Assembly: GCA_018335035.1 (NCBI GenBank)
Contig: JAGXKT010000008.1
Span: forward strand, 1-64,000
Length of the DNA stretch: 64,000 bases
Origin: Phycisphaerae bacterium
GTDB taxonomy: Bacteria > Planctomycetota > Phycisphaerae > SM23-33
Reading direction: 5' to 3'
The notes beneath the pieces were generated by a model. The model was not told the DNA's origin. It did not search any database and saw only the letters and a program-made list of their open reading frames with translations. Positions within the stretch are counted from its first letter, which is position 1. Each line of letters begins with the position of its first letter. The translations under genes and the position numbers were made by a program. Below are positions 45,076 to 52,961 of the stretch, one piece after another.

Positions 45076-45786
45076 TCAGGCCATTGCGACTTGTAGAATC
45101 TGGCCCATGCGCTCGTCCTGCTTGCTGATGGATTTCATGTTCGCCTCGTAGAGGCGTGTAACCTGGATCAGATTGGTCAATTCCGTGACGGTCGAGACGT
45201 TCGAGCTTTCCTGGAAGCCGCCCTGGACGGCGACGTCGCTTGCCGCTACCGGGCGAAGGTCTTCCGGCGCGGCGAAACACGCCGCCCCGACGGCCTCAAG
45301 CTGCGCGGGATTCTCGAACCGCACGAGCCGAAGCTGGCCGATGGTTTGTCCGCCCGCCGACAGTCGTCCGTCGCGCGCCACGCTGACGTGCGAGACGCCC
45401 ACACTGCTTGGCAGCACAATCGGCCCGCCGGTACCGGCGACGAGCCGCCCGGCGCCGTCGACGAGTTGCCGCCGCTCATTCGTGCGAAACACGCCGCAGC
45501 GGGTGTAGAGCTGTCCGCCAGGGGCATCGGGCGTTTCGACGACGAAGAAGCCGTCGCCGTGCAGCGCCATGTCCAGCCCGCGCCCGGTTCGCACGAGTCG
45601 GCCCTGGGTGAAGTCCACGGCCGCCTTGCCGATAATCGCGCCCGGCGCCTGTTTGCTGTCGGTCTCGTACGTCATCAGGCGGCGCTTGAAGCCCGGCGTG
45701 GCGGCGTTGGCGAGGTTTTCCGTCGTCGTGCGGAATTGCTGCGCCAGCGACTCCAGCCCGGTTGTCGTGCTGATCGGAAGGGTCAT
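45076..45786 (-). CDS. flgF: Proximal rod protein FlgF
   Basis: 236 residues. Start TTGLESLAQQFRTTTENLAN, AATPGFKRRLMTY; end SSNVSTVTELTNLIQVTRLY, EANMKSISKQDERMGQIL. These are rod-family ends, and its length and place before flgG identify it as FlgF. Its ATG overlaps the stop of the PilZ gene by 4 bp. Confidence 0.88.
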   Translation of the reverse strand: MTLPISTTTGLESLAQQFRTTTENLANAATPGFKRRLMTYETDSKQAPGAIIGKAAVDFTQGRLVRTGRGLDMALHGDGFFVVETPDAPGGQLYTRCGVFRTNERRQLVDGAGRLVAGTGGPIVLPSSVGVSHVSVARDGRLSAGGQTIGQLRLVRFENPAQLEAVGAACFAAPEDLRPVAASDVAVQGGFQESSNVSTVTELTNLIQVTRLYEANMKSISKQDERMGQILQVAMA

Positions 45787-46937
45787 GCCTGTTCGCCTGT
45801 CTCTGCCGGCGCGGTGGCGTTGCGGGCGGCCGCATTTGTCGCGCGGACCAGCTCGGCGGTTTGCTCTTCACTGAGCCCGGTCAGCTCCATCGCCAGAAGC
45901 GTTGTGTCGCCCTCGCCGGGCTGGACGCGCCGGACGGTTCCGACGGCGCGAATCTTCTTGTCCTCGTCGATGTGCACCACGGCCAGGACGTTCTGTCCGA
46001 CGCGGGCCTGAAGCGCGCTGGCGATTTGCAGCCCCGGGCCGGCGATCTCAACGACGTTGCCGGGCAGGAACGTCGGCGCGTTATCGGCGTCGGCGGATTC
46101 GATGCCGCCGGTCTCGGCGACCTGCGCGGGCATGTCGGTCGCCATGCGGGCAAATCTGCGCCGGTTGATGTAGCGAAACGTCTCGGGACGGTTCAGCACG
46201 AACCGGTTCTTCTCTCGCCGCAGCAGCGAGGTGTCAAACTCCCAGACGGTTCCGCCGTTGGGGTAGCGAACCAGCCACGCCTCGCCCGGGCGGGTCGTCT
46301 CCGGCGGCAGGTCGGACTCGATCACCAGTTCGCTGTCGGTCACTTCGCGAATCGTGCCGGCATATCCACCCGCCTGCCCGCGATGCACGACGGAGACCTC
46401 GCCCCCTGTGTTCAGGGGCTGCCTGTCGGTTTGAGAGGGCGTCTTGGTCGGGCGGCGGAGGAGCTTCTCGCGGAGCGACTCGATGTGTCCCACGATGCTC
46501 TGTTGCGACTCGACGCTCAGCCCGCCAAACGCGCTTCCGGCGAAGTACGCCGACACGCCGCGAGCGAACGCCGGTTCGGACGTGAACACGGTCGAGGGAT
46601 CCTTGAGCCGTGCGGCGCGGGCGACGTTCCAGGCGGTGTCGACTTCCGCACCGCTCAGCCCGGACTGCCGCCCTTGTCGCTCGAACGCCTTGCGCCGGCG
46701 GCGCGAGACGGCGCAAACACCGTAGATGATCAGCCCGATCGAACTGAGCACGAGCAGACCCAGTACAAGCCACAGAGCAACCCACAGCCAGGACGACGAG
46801 GTGTCGTCGGACATGTTTCGGGCGGCTTCGAGCCGTTCCACCGCATTGAGCGCCCAAAACGGATCGCGCGCCGGCGAGGATGTGCCGGCGAGCGTCGCCG
46901 TTGCGGCCGGGCTTGTTGTCACCGACGCATACGTCAT
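45783..46937 (-). CDS. PilZ-domain membrane protein within the hook operon
   Basis: 384 residues. A single membrane helix at about 49-72 (WLWVALWLVLGLLVLSSIGL), a helical region, a YcgR-N-like beta part (about 175-250) and a C-terminal PilZ domain with the R-x3-R switch in NRRRFARMATDMPA. The second PilZ motif, normally D/N-x-S-x2-G, reads VEIAGPGLQI, so c-di-GMP binding may be weakened. It could act as a c-di-GMP flagellar brake, or as a c-di-GMP-free adaptor. An alternative start is ATG 46814. It sits between flgE and flgF, co-translated with flgF. Confidence 0.82.
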   Translation of the reverse strand: MTYASVTTSPAATATLAGTSSPARDPFWALNAVERLEAARNMSDDTSSSWLWVALWLVLGLLVLSSIGLIIYGVCAVSRRRRKAFERQGRQSGLSGAEVDTAWNVARAARLKDPSTVFTSEPAFARGVSAYFAGSAFGGLSVESQQSIVGHIESLREKLLRRPTKTPSQTDRQPLNTGGEVSVVHRGQAGGYAGTIREVTDSELVIESDLPPETTRPGEAWLVRYPNGGTVWEFDTSLLRREKNRFVLNRPETFRYINRRRFARMATDMPAQVAETGGIESADADNAPTFLPGNVVEIAGPGLQIASALQARVGQNVLAVVHIDEDKKIRAVGTVRRVQPGEGDTTLLAMELTGLSEEQTAELVRATNAAARNATAPAETGEQA

Positions 46938-46958
46938 GGCAGGCGGCTTCCTGAGCGG

Positions 46959-48644
46959 TCAGCGGATCAGATTGGTCAGTTCGCGGAGCATCTCGTTGCT
47001 CGTCGTGATGGTCCGCGCGTTGGCCTGGAACGCGTTCTGGGCCTGGATGAGGTTGACGAACTCGTTGGCCATGTCCACGTTCGAGCCCTCCAGGGACCCA
47101 CCGTGGACCGCGCCGGCACCGCCGGACATCGCCTTGGTCGGCACCGGCTCGCCGGAGTTGGCCGAGGGCTCATAGTAGTTGTCGCCGATGGCCAGCAGGC
47201 CCGCCGGGTTCTGGAACGTCGCGACCTTGATCGCGGCCAGGTCGCGCCGCGCCCCATTCGTGAACACGCCGACCAGCACGCCCTCGCGCGTGACCGACAC
47301 GCTCGACAGCGCCCCGGAGGCGTACCCATCCTGCCCCGAAGGCGAGACCGTGGAGGAGCCGCCGAACTGGCTCAGCCCGTCGTACTGGCCCACCGTGCCC
47401 AGGTCGACGTTGACTTCCACTTCGCTGTCCGGATCGTGGGCGAACTTCATCTTGAAGCTCTGCGCCTCGGGCGGCGTTGCCTCGGCCAGCCCGCCGAACG
47501 CACCGTCGGACAGGAACGTGATGCCCTTGACGCGGCGGTCCACCAACTCGACGTCGCCGGTGATGGTCGTCAGCACCATGTCCCACTGGTTGGCGGTGTC
47601 GGTTTTGACGAACGCGGCCGAGAGAATATGGCTGTTGCCCTGCGAATCGAACACCTCGACGTTGGTGTTCTTGACTTCCTGTCCGCCCGCCTTGGTGATC
47701 TGCCAGTGTTCCGGCAGTTCGAGCGTGGCGTCCGTTCCGCCGGAGAACGCCATGTGCAGGTTGGCCTGGCTGTAGCCGGTCTCGTCGTCGGTCAAATGGA
47801 TCTCGCCGTTGACCAGCGACGCCGTCGAGCCGTCGTAGAGCGAGCTGACGTGGGCCAGAAGATCGTCCATGGTGTAGACCTCGCCGGCTCCGGCGACGGC
47901 GTCGACGACGGTGACCGAGTCGGACACGGCAGTGCCGTCGCGATCGGTCCCGGTGATCGCCAACGTGCCGCCGACGATGGTGCCGCCGGCATCCGTGACG
48001 TCGACCTGATCGAGGTCCTTGATCAGGGTGTCGCCGGAGGCGCTGGCCCCGTCGATCGTGTACTGGATGCCGGAGTCGATCGTGTGTTGGGTAGGCGTGG
48101 TCTGGTCGGCCGAGAGATTGCCGTTGTACGTGATGTTCTCGGTCGCCTGGGCGGGCAACGCCACGTCGTACGGCACGCGGATGGCGTCGCTTGTCGGGTC
48201 CTGGAAGCCCTCGGAGACGCCCTCGGAGCCGACGCGCTGCACGCGGTAGCCCGTGCCGGGGTCGACGAGGTAGAACTCCGAGTCCACCGCGAAGGTTCCC
48301 ACGCGCGTGAACACGTCCTGCGTGCCGTCATTCAGCACGAAGTAGCCCGCACCCTCGATCGCCATATCGAGCGGCTGGCCCGTGTTGAACAGACTGCCCG
48401 CGGCCATGTCGCGGTCGATGCTGGCGATCTGCACGCCGCTGCCGACCTGGGCCGGGTTCGTCCCGCCGACGCTGGCCGTCGGCTGAGAGGCCTCCTGTGT
48501 GGTCTCGCTCATCAAATCGGCGAAGGTGATGCGGCTGGCCTTGTAAGCGTTGGTATTGACGTTGGCGAGGTTGCTGCCCGCCACGTCGATCATCTTCTGG
48601 TTCGCCCGCAGGCCCGATACGCCGGCTAACAGTGCATTACTCAT
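46959..48644 (-). CDS. flgE: Flagellar hook protein FlgE
   Basis: 561 residues, longer than enteric FlgE (about 400). Start NALLAGVSGLRANQKMIDVA, GSNLANVNTNAYKASRITFA; end DMANEFVNLIQAQNAFQANA, RTITTSNEMLRELTNLI. The surplus lies in the central beta domains. GAGGA precedes the ATG. It follows flgD by 78 bp. Confidence 0.96.
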   Translation of the reverse strand: MSNALLAGVSGLRANQKMIDVAGSNLANVNTNAYKASRITFADLMSETTQEASQPTASVGGTNPAQVGSGVQIASIDRDMAAGSLFNTGQPLDMAIEGAGYFVLNDGTQDVFTRVGTFAVDSEFYLVDPGTGYRVQRVGSEGVSEGFQDPTSDAIRVPYDVALPAQATENITYNGNLSADQTTPTQHTIDSGIQYTIDGASASGDTLIKDLDQVDVTDAGGTIVGGTLAITGTDRDGTAVSDSVTVVDAVAGAGEVYTMDDLLAHVSSLYDGSTASLVNGEIHLTDDETGYSQANLHMAFSGGTDATLELPEHWQITKAGGQEVKNTNVEVFDSQGNSHILSAAFVKTDTANQWDMVLTTITGDVELVDRRVKGITFLSDGAFGGLAEATPPEAQSFKMKFAHDPDSEVEVNVDLGTVGQYDGLSQFGGSSTVSPSGQDGYASGALSSVSVTREGVLVGVFTNGARRDLAAIKVATFQNPAGLLAIGDNYYEPSANSGEPVPTKAMSGGAGAVHGGSLEGSNVDMANEFVNLIQAQNAFQANARTITTSNEMLRELTNLIR

Positions 48645-48722
48645 GGTCTATCCTCACACAAAAACGCATTGCCCAATGCTCAATGTCCGCTAAGACGGTT
48701 CGGCGCCGCGCCGTCGGCGGCG

Positions 48723-49094
48723 TCATTCTTCTATGGATCCGATCTCATCCAGGGGCACGACGGCGTTGCCCACGTGCAGCATGATCTGCTCGCCCGTCAG
48801 GTCCACGCGGTCGACGCGCCCGACGACGGCCTCGGTCGCATCAGTCGGAAAGTAGCTCACCCGCTTTCCGATCAGTTCGGCGGCCTGGTCCCGCTGCGTC
48901 GAGGCCAGCACGGCGCCGAACGTGCGGTTCATGTTCTCGATCTGCTCGAGCTGCGAGAGCTGAGCGAGCTGCGAGGCCATCTCGTTGTTGTTGAGCGGAT
49001 CCATCGGGTTCTGGTTCTGAAGCTGCGTAATGAGCAGATTCAGGTAGTTCGTGGTGATCTCGCCCGATGATTGTCCCAATGCGGAAATCGCCAT
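48723..49094 (-). CDS. flgD: Minimal hook-capping protein FlgD
   Basis: 123 residues, about half the usual length. The N-terminal FlgD domain is intact (TTNYLNLLITQLQNQNPMDP, NNNEMASQLAQLSQLEQIEN), then a short tail with EAVVGRVDRVDLTGEQIMLH. The Ig-like and tudor-like extensions of enteric FlgD are missing. GTAGGAG precedes the ATG. It is between fliK and flgE, as in many operons. Confidence 0.92.
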   Translation of the reverse strand: MAISALGQSSGEITTNYLNLLITQLQNQNPMDPLNNNEMASQLAQLSQLEQIENMNRTFGAVLASTQRDQAAELIGKRVSYFPTDATEAVVGRVDRVDLTGEQIMLHVGNAVVPLDEIGSIEE

Positions 49095-49103
49095 CGTCGT
49101 CTC

Positions 49104-50789
49104 CTACAGCCACACGTTGATTGAGTTATCGGCGACGTGCGCCCGCCCACCGCCGACGGCGGCGTTCTCGGCCGGGTCGTGGGAATCCGGCCCGCCGTTG
49201 GGCTGTGATTCGGACCGGCCGGCCTGCAAGGCGCCGCCGCGGTTGTCGCCGTCGTTGCCGGCGGCCGCCTGATCGCCGTCCCGCGTTGCGCTGTGCCCGT
49301 CACTGTCGGCACCACCGCGCTGGGAGGCGTCGTTGAGCGTTACGTCCAGACGTCGGAAGGCGATGCCCTGGTCGCTGAGCCGCTCGGCCAGGGCGGCGCT
49401 TTGCCGCTCGACCTCGGCCAGTGTCCTCGCGTTGTCCACCTCGACGACGCCACGCACACCGTCGCCGTCCGAGCGGATCGTCACGCGGACGCTGCCCAAC
49501 TCCGGCGGGTGCAATCGGACGACCACACGCCGCCCGGCCCGCACGCCGCCGCCGCTGATTGCCTCGGCGATCTGATCGGCTACGGGCGTCTGAGGTGTCG
49601 GCGGCGCCGACTGCGGGGCTCGCGCGGCGCCGACATCCGATGCCGCGTCGACCTGCTGGACGCCCTCGCTGCCGGCGATGGTCTGGACGGACGTGACCCG
49701 CGTGCTGGGTTGCGAGGGCGTGCGCACCACCGCGCTTGCCGCGATTGGCGGCGGCGTCTGGATCGGCGACTCGCCCGCCCGAGCGTCCTGCGCGGTGCTC
49801 GGCGGCGCGACGGCGAATCGTTCGGCTGTGGGCGCGGCGCCTTGCGGGCCGCCGTGAACCGGGGCGTCGGCCCGTCCATCCGTTGAGACCGTCTCCATCG
49901 GCGTTTGCCTGCTTGTCGATATGTCAGCGGGCAGTTCGCTTGTTGCTTGAACGGCAGACGGGGGCGTCGATGTGGCGACACCCCGCTCGGCGTTCGCGCC
50001 GACGGTCTGTCCCTGTGCAGGCAGGCGCTGGGGCAACACGGCCGAGGAGTTCGTCGCGTCGTCTGCGCTTGCCGCGGGTGTGGTCGTTGCGGCCTGCGCA
50101 GCCCCATTGCTTATCTGCTGGACGGGCTCGCCAGCGACGGGCACGGTCTGCGTCGTCATGGAGCCACCGGCTGTCTGCGTCGGCTGGAGCGGGCCCGCGC
50201 CGTCGGGCCGCCCGGGCGCGATCTGTCCTGTCGGCATGCTTCGCGCGTCCCGTGGGGTTGCGGGGCCTTGGGCCTGTGCTTGCAAGACTGCTTGCGGCGC
50301 GTTCGGCGCGGGGGCGGCGCCGGCAAGTCCCGCCGCAACGCGAAGGGCCCGTGGGATGGCTCCGGGCTCCGAGCCACTGGCATTGCCGGCTTGCTGAGCG
50401 CCCGGTTGTGCCAGGCCGTCCGCGGTGACGACCGCCTCAGCGGCCGAGACGCCGGTACGCGTGCCGACCTCGGCCAGCAGCGTCGCGAAATCGCTTTGCG
50501 GCACGCTCCTCGGCACGGCGTCTTGCGCTTGTCCGGCCGCCAGTGCGGCCTGGCCTTGCGGTTCCGTCGCGTCGTGCGGCTTCGAGACGTCCGTCTCGCG
50601 AGCCCCCGTGTGCGACGGGTGCGTTCCGGCGTCTGCTGGGGGCGGCTTGGGTGATTTCGCCCCGTGGCGTACGGGATTCACCTGTCCTGTTCGGAGCGCC
50701 GGGTGTTCGGACGGCGCCGACGCAACGGCTGGACGCGCCGCAGTGGAAGGCGGGGTGACGTTCAGGATGTCCGAAACGGATGTGGTCAT
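49104..50789 (-). CDS. fliK: Hook-length control protein FliK
   Basis: 561 residues. A long Pro/Ala/Gln-rich, low-complexity N-terminus (ruler part) is followed by the conserved C-terminal switch domain VVVRLHPPELGSVRVTIRSD at about 460-535. It measures hook length and switches the export gate. The start is fixed by the sigma-54 promoter at 50827-50841, whose predicted transcript begins near 50815: the longer frame beginning at 50873 would start upstream of the promoter, so ATG 50789 is used. Confidence 0.9.
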   Translation of the reverse strand: MTTSVSDILNVTPPSTAARPAVASAPSEHPALRTGQVNPVRHGAKSPKPPPADAGTHPSHTGARETDVSKPHDATEPQGQAALAAGQAQDAVPRSVPQSDFATLLAEVGTRTGVSAAEAVVTADGLAQPGAQQAGNASGSEPGAIPRALRVAAGLAGAAPAPNAPQAVLQAQAQGPATPRDARSMPTGQIAPGRPDGAGPLQPTQTAGGSMTTQTVPVAGEPVQQISNGAAQAATTTPAASADDATNSSAVLPQRLPAQGQTVGANAERGVATSTPPSAVQATSELPADISTSRQTPMETVSTDGRADAPVHGGPQGAAPTAERFAVAPPSTAQDARAGESPIQTPPPIAASAVVRTPSQPSTRVTSVQTIAGSEGVQQVDAASDVGAARAPQSAPPTPQTPVADQIAEAISGGGVRAGRRVVVRLHPPELGSVRVTIRSDGDGVRGVVEVDNARTLAEVERQSAALAERLSDQGIAFRRLDVTLNDASQRGGADSDGHSATRDGDQAAAGNDGDNRGGALQAGRSESQPNGGPDSHDPAENAAVGGGRAHVADNSINVWL

Positions 50790-50795
50790 GATGGT

Positions 50796-50818
50796 CGATG
50801 CGAGACACACTCGCATCG
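50796..50818 (-). repeat. Hairpin overlapping the fliK transcription start
   Basis: CGATGCGAG and CTCGCATCG (50796-50804 and 50810-50818) form a perfect 9 bp stem around the five-base loop TGTGT on the minus strand. The predicted RNA start, about 50815, is inside one arm, so the RNA would begin with a 6 bp stem-loop, and the DNA palindrome would cover the start site. Confidence 0.7.
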
Positions 50819-50826
50819 CACATAAC

Positions 50827-50841
50827 GCAAGCCGCGTGCCA
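50827..50841 (-). promoter_or_regulatory. Sigma-54 promoter of the fliK-flgD-flgE operon
   Basis: On the minus strand the sequence reads TGGCACG, four bases, TTGC: the sigma-54 consensus with the required 10 bp between GG (-24) and GC (-12). The start lies near 50815, giving a 26-base leader before the fliK ATG. It is divergent from the sigma-54 activator gene at 51263. Confidence 0.88.
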
Positions 50842-51262
50842 CGTCGGATCGGTTGCGGCGCGCAAATCCACATAACCCGTTTTTAGGATGTGTGTTATGT
50901 CATTCCTTCTTCGGCCGAACGTTTCCGCATGGCGCCCGGCCGTTGCGGCTCGCCCGGAAGAATCTTCCGTCGGCGGTCGAAATCGCCGTTGCGTGCTGGC
51001 CGGCCGGGCAGCCACACGATGCGCCGTGCGAAGCGGCAGGTAGTGCGGCAGGGGATTGCCTGATGTCAGGGGCTGTCACAGCACCGTGCTCTGAGTTTCG
51101 GAAAAATGCGAAACTCCCCCTTGCATTTCGTGGCCCGGGTTGCGTAAGCTTCGTGCCCATGGGGCTATGGAAAGCCCTCCAGCTCTCGGGCAACCCTACA
51201 TATAGGGGGGGGGCTGCTTGGGCGGCATATTATCGTTTGGTAGGAAGGCAGGAGCGTCGTTG
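50842..51262. other. Divergent regulatory gap with inverted repeats
   Basis: About 420 bp between the fliK promoter and the activator gene. A perfect 8 bp inverted repeat lies at 51093-51116 (GAGTTTCG, 8-base loop, CGAAACTC). Smaller hairpins are at 51162-51177 (GGGCT/AGCCC) and 51194-51207 (CCCTA/TAGGG). TATTAT at 51228-51233 is a possible -10 for the activator gene, though no good -35 pairs with it. The repeat could be an activator-binding site or part of a folded leader. I could not match it to a known riboswitch. Confidence 0.5.
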
Positions 51263-52729
51263 ATGGAACAGGGCGCGAAGGCCATGCTTGGGTGCGTTGT
51301 TGTAACCGGGCCAAGGGATGCTCAGCGACTCACTGAGGTGGCTGATGCGCTGGAGCCGCTAGCGCGTCAGGTCTTCCGTGCGGAGGACACACAGGCGGCA
51401 CTGGCGTGCGCCCGTGCGGAGCGGCCCGATCTGTTCCTCGTTGCTGAGCGGGGCGCCGGCTCGGCCGGGGGCGTCGAGGTCGTCATTGGCCTGTCCACGT
51501 GCGAAGCGCCCGTGGTCGTGCTCGCCGAGCAGCCGAGCGTCGATTGGGCGGTACAGTATGTCCGGCACGGCGCGTACGACTATGTCGCCGGTGACCTGGA
51601 CGAGGATATGCTGGGCCGGCTGGTTACGGGTATTCGCGGTTGTGGTGACGGAGGCGACGACGCGCGCGATCACTGCTTCTGCGACGAATGCCCGGCGGGC
51701 GTGCCGTTCGTCGGGCGGAGTGAAGCCACAGTCAAGGTCCTTGAGACAATCCGGCTGGTTGCCGAGAGCCGCTGCAATCCTATCCTCATCGTCGGCGAGA
51801 CGGGCACGGGCAAGGAGCTGGCCGCCCGCGCCGTCCACGCATGGCGCTGCGGCGATCCGGAGCAATTTGTCGCCGTCAACTGCGCCGCGTTGACGGCAAC
51901 GCTCCTGGAGAGTGAACTGTTCGGGCACGTCAAGGGGGCGTTTACGGGGGCTGACCGAGACAAGGCGGGCTTGTTCGAGTTGGCGGGACGGGGCACGCTG
52001 TTTCTCGACGAGATCAGCGAAATGTCGCCCGAATTGCAGGCCAAGCTGCTGCGGGTCCTCCAGGAGAGAAGCTTCCGAAAGGTGGGCGGCACGCGGGATA
52101 TCGCCTGCGAGGCGACCATCATCGCCTCGTCGAATCGCGACCTGCTCGCCGCGAGCCGCAGCGCGAAATTCCGCCAGGACTTGTACTACCGGCTGGCGGT
52201 GTTCCCGATTCGTCTGGCGCCGCTACGCGACCCGTCACGCCGTTCGGACATTAGCATGCTGGCGGAGTACTTTCTTCGGACGAGTTCGCTCGGCGGTCCG
52301 GAGGCATCGCTGACGCCCGAGGCCGAAGGCGAACTGACCGGCCACACTTGGCCGGGCAACGTCCGCGAACTTCGGAACGTGCTGGAGCGTGCGCTGTTGC
52401 TGGCGCGGGGTGGGCAGATCACGCCGCAGGAACTGCGCATCGAGCGCGTCGACGCGGCGCCTGCGGATTCGGCGCGGGCCAGCGCCGCGAAGAAGAAGGA
52501 TTTCTCGCTGGAGACCGCCGAGCGCGAGTTTATCATTCGCGCCCTACGGGAGACCGGCTGGCAGCGAACGCGCGCCGCAGCACTGCTGGGGATTACGCGC
52601 GCGACACTTCACGCGAAGCTCAAACGGTATGGCATTCAGCCGCCTGACAGTGCCCACTGCGGCCGCGGCCAGGTCGGCGAATCGTCCGGCGCGTGCCGCC
52701 GTCGCCAGCCGCAGCGGGCGGACAAGTAG
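51263..52729 (+). CDS. Sigma-54 activator (FlrA/FleQ-like) with a pseudo-receiver
   Basis: 488 residues. ATG 51263 follows GGAG. Residues 1-125 are receiver-like but Ala61 stands where the phospho-Asp should be (PDLFLVAERG). The AAA+ domain (about 150-390) has Walker A GETGTGKE (178-185), GAFTGA (225-230) that contacts sigma-54, DEISEMSPELQAKLL and TWPGNVRELRN. The C-terminus is a Fis-type HTH (TRAAALLGITRATLHAKLKR). It should activate the nearby sigma-54 flagellar promoters without direct phosphorylation, as FleQ-type regulators do. Confidence 0.92.
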   Translation: MEQGAKAMLGCVVVTGPRDAQRLTEVADALEPLARQVFRAEDTQAALACARAERPDLFLVAERGAGSAGGVEVVIGLSTCEAPVVVLAEQPSVDWAVQYVRHGAYDYVAGDLDEDMLGRLVTGIRGCGDGGDDARDHCFCDECPAGVPFVGRSEATVKVLETIRLVAESRCNPILIVGETGTGKELAARAVHAWRCGDPEQFVAVNCAALTATLLESELFGHVKGAFTGADRDKAGLFELAGRGTLFLDEISEMSPELQAKLLRVLQERSFRKVGGTRDIACEATIIASSNRDLLAASRSAKFRQDLYYRLAVFPIRLAPLRDPSRRSDISMLAEYFLRTSSLGGPEASLTPEAEGELTGHTWPGNVRELRNVLERALLLARGGQITPQELRIERVDAAPADSARASAAKKKDFSLETAEREFIIRALRETGWQRTRAAALLGITRATLHAKLKRYGIQPPDSAHCGRGQVGESSGACRRRQPQRADK

Positions 52730-52780
52730 TGCACGCCGAGTAAAGAAGGCGAGCGCGGCCGCGCGCAAAAAAATGACACG

Positions 52781-52838
52781 CCTCAGGTCCAGACCGCTAA
52801 AAACAGAGTCGGCCCTTGACGTTAATATCCCCTGAGGC
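52781..52838. repeat. Inverted repeat upstream of the second sigma-54 promoter
   Basis: GCCTCAGG at 52781-52788 and CCTGAGGC at 52831-52838 are exact complements 42 bp apart, 37-95 bp upstream of the -24 box. This is a possible binding site for an activator, or a chance repeat. Confidence 0.4.
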
Positions 52839-52873
52839 ACCCTTGAATGCCCCTCGTCTTATTTTGTCACCTG

Positions 52874-52889
52874 TGGCATATCTGTTGCA
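52874..52889 (+). promoter_or_regulatory. Sigma-54 promoter of the TPR/flgB operon
   Basis: TGGCATA, four bases, TTGCA, with GG and GC 10 bp apart. The predicted start near 52900 gives a 62-base leader before the ATG at 52962. Weaker than the fliK promoter in the -24 region (TA instead of CG at the last two positions). Confidence 0.8.
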
Positions 52890-52961
52890 AGCTGCTCGTC
52901 AAGGCGGTCTGCGCACGCGCCGTGTCGTCGTGCGCGGGCGGGCGGATAACGACAGAGCCAC

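Noticed and set aside
45861-48629. A 922-codon plus-strand frame across the hook genes
   Set aside because: It lies antisense to PilZ and flgE and has no recognisable domain or ribosome site; a GC-bias shadow.
50790-50873. Extended fliK start at 50873
   Set aside because: That codon lies upstream of the near-consensus sigma-54 promoter and would not be on the transcript.
51121-51140. Sigma-54-like TGGCCCGGGTTGC upstream of the activator gene
   Set aside because: GG and GC are only 8 bp apart; the factor needs 10.
51160-51215. Possible cyclic di-GMP riboswitch ahead of the activator gene
   Set aside because: Small hairpins are present but the conserved aptamer bases (GEMM core and tetraloop receptor) are not.
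52747-52790. Rho-independent terminator after the first activator (GC palindrome next to seven A)
   Set aside because: For a plus-strand transcript the stem must be followed by T, but here A follows; on the other strand the T-run would precede the stem.
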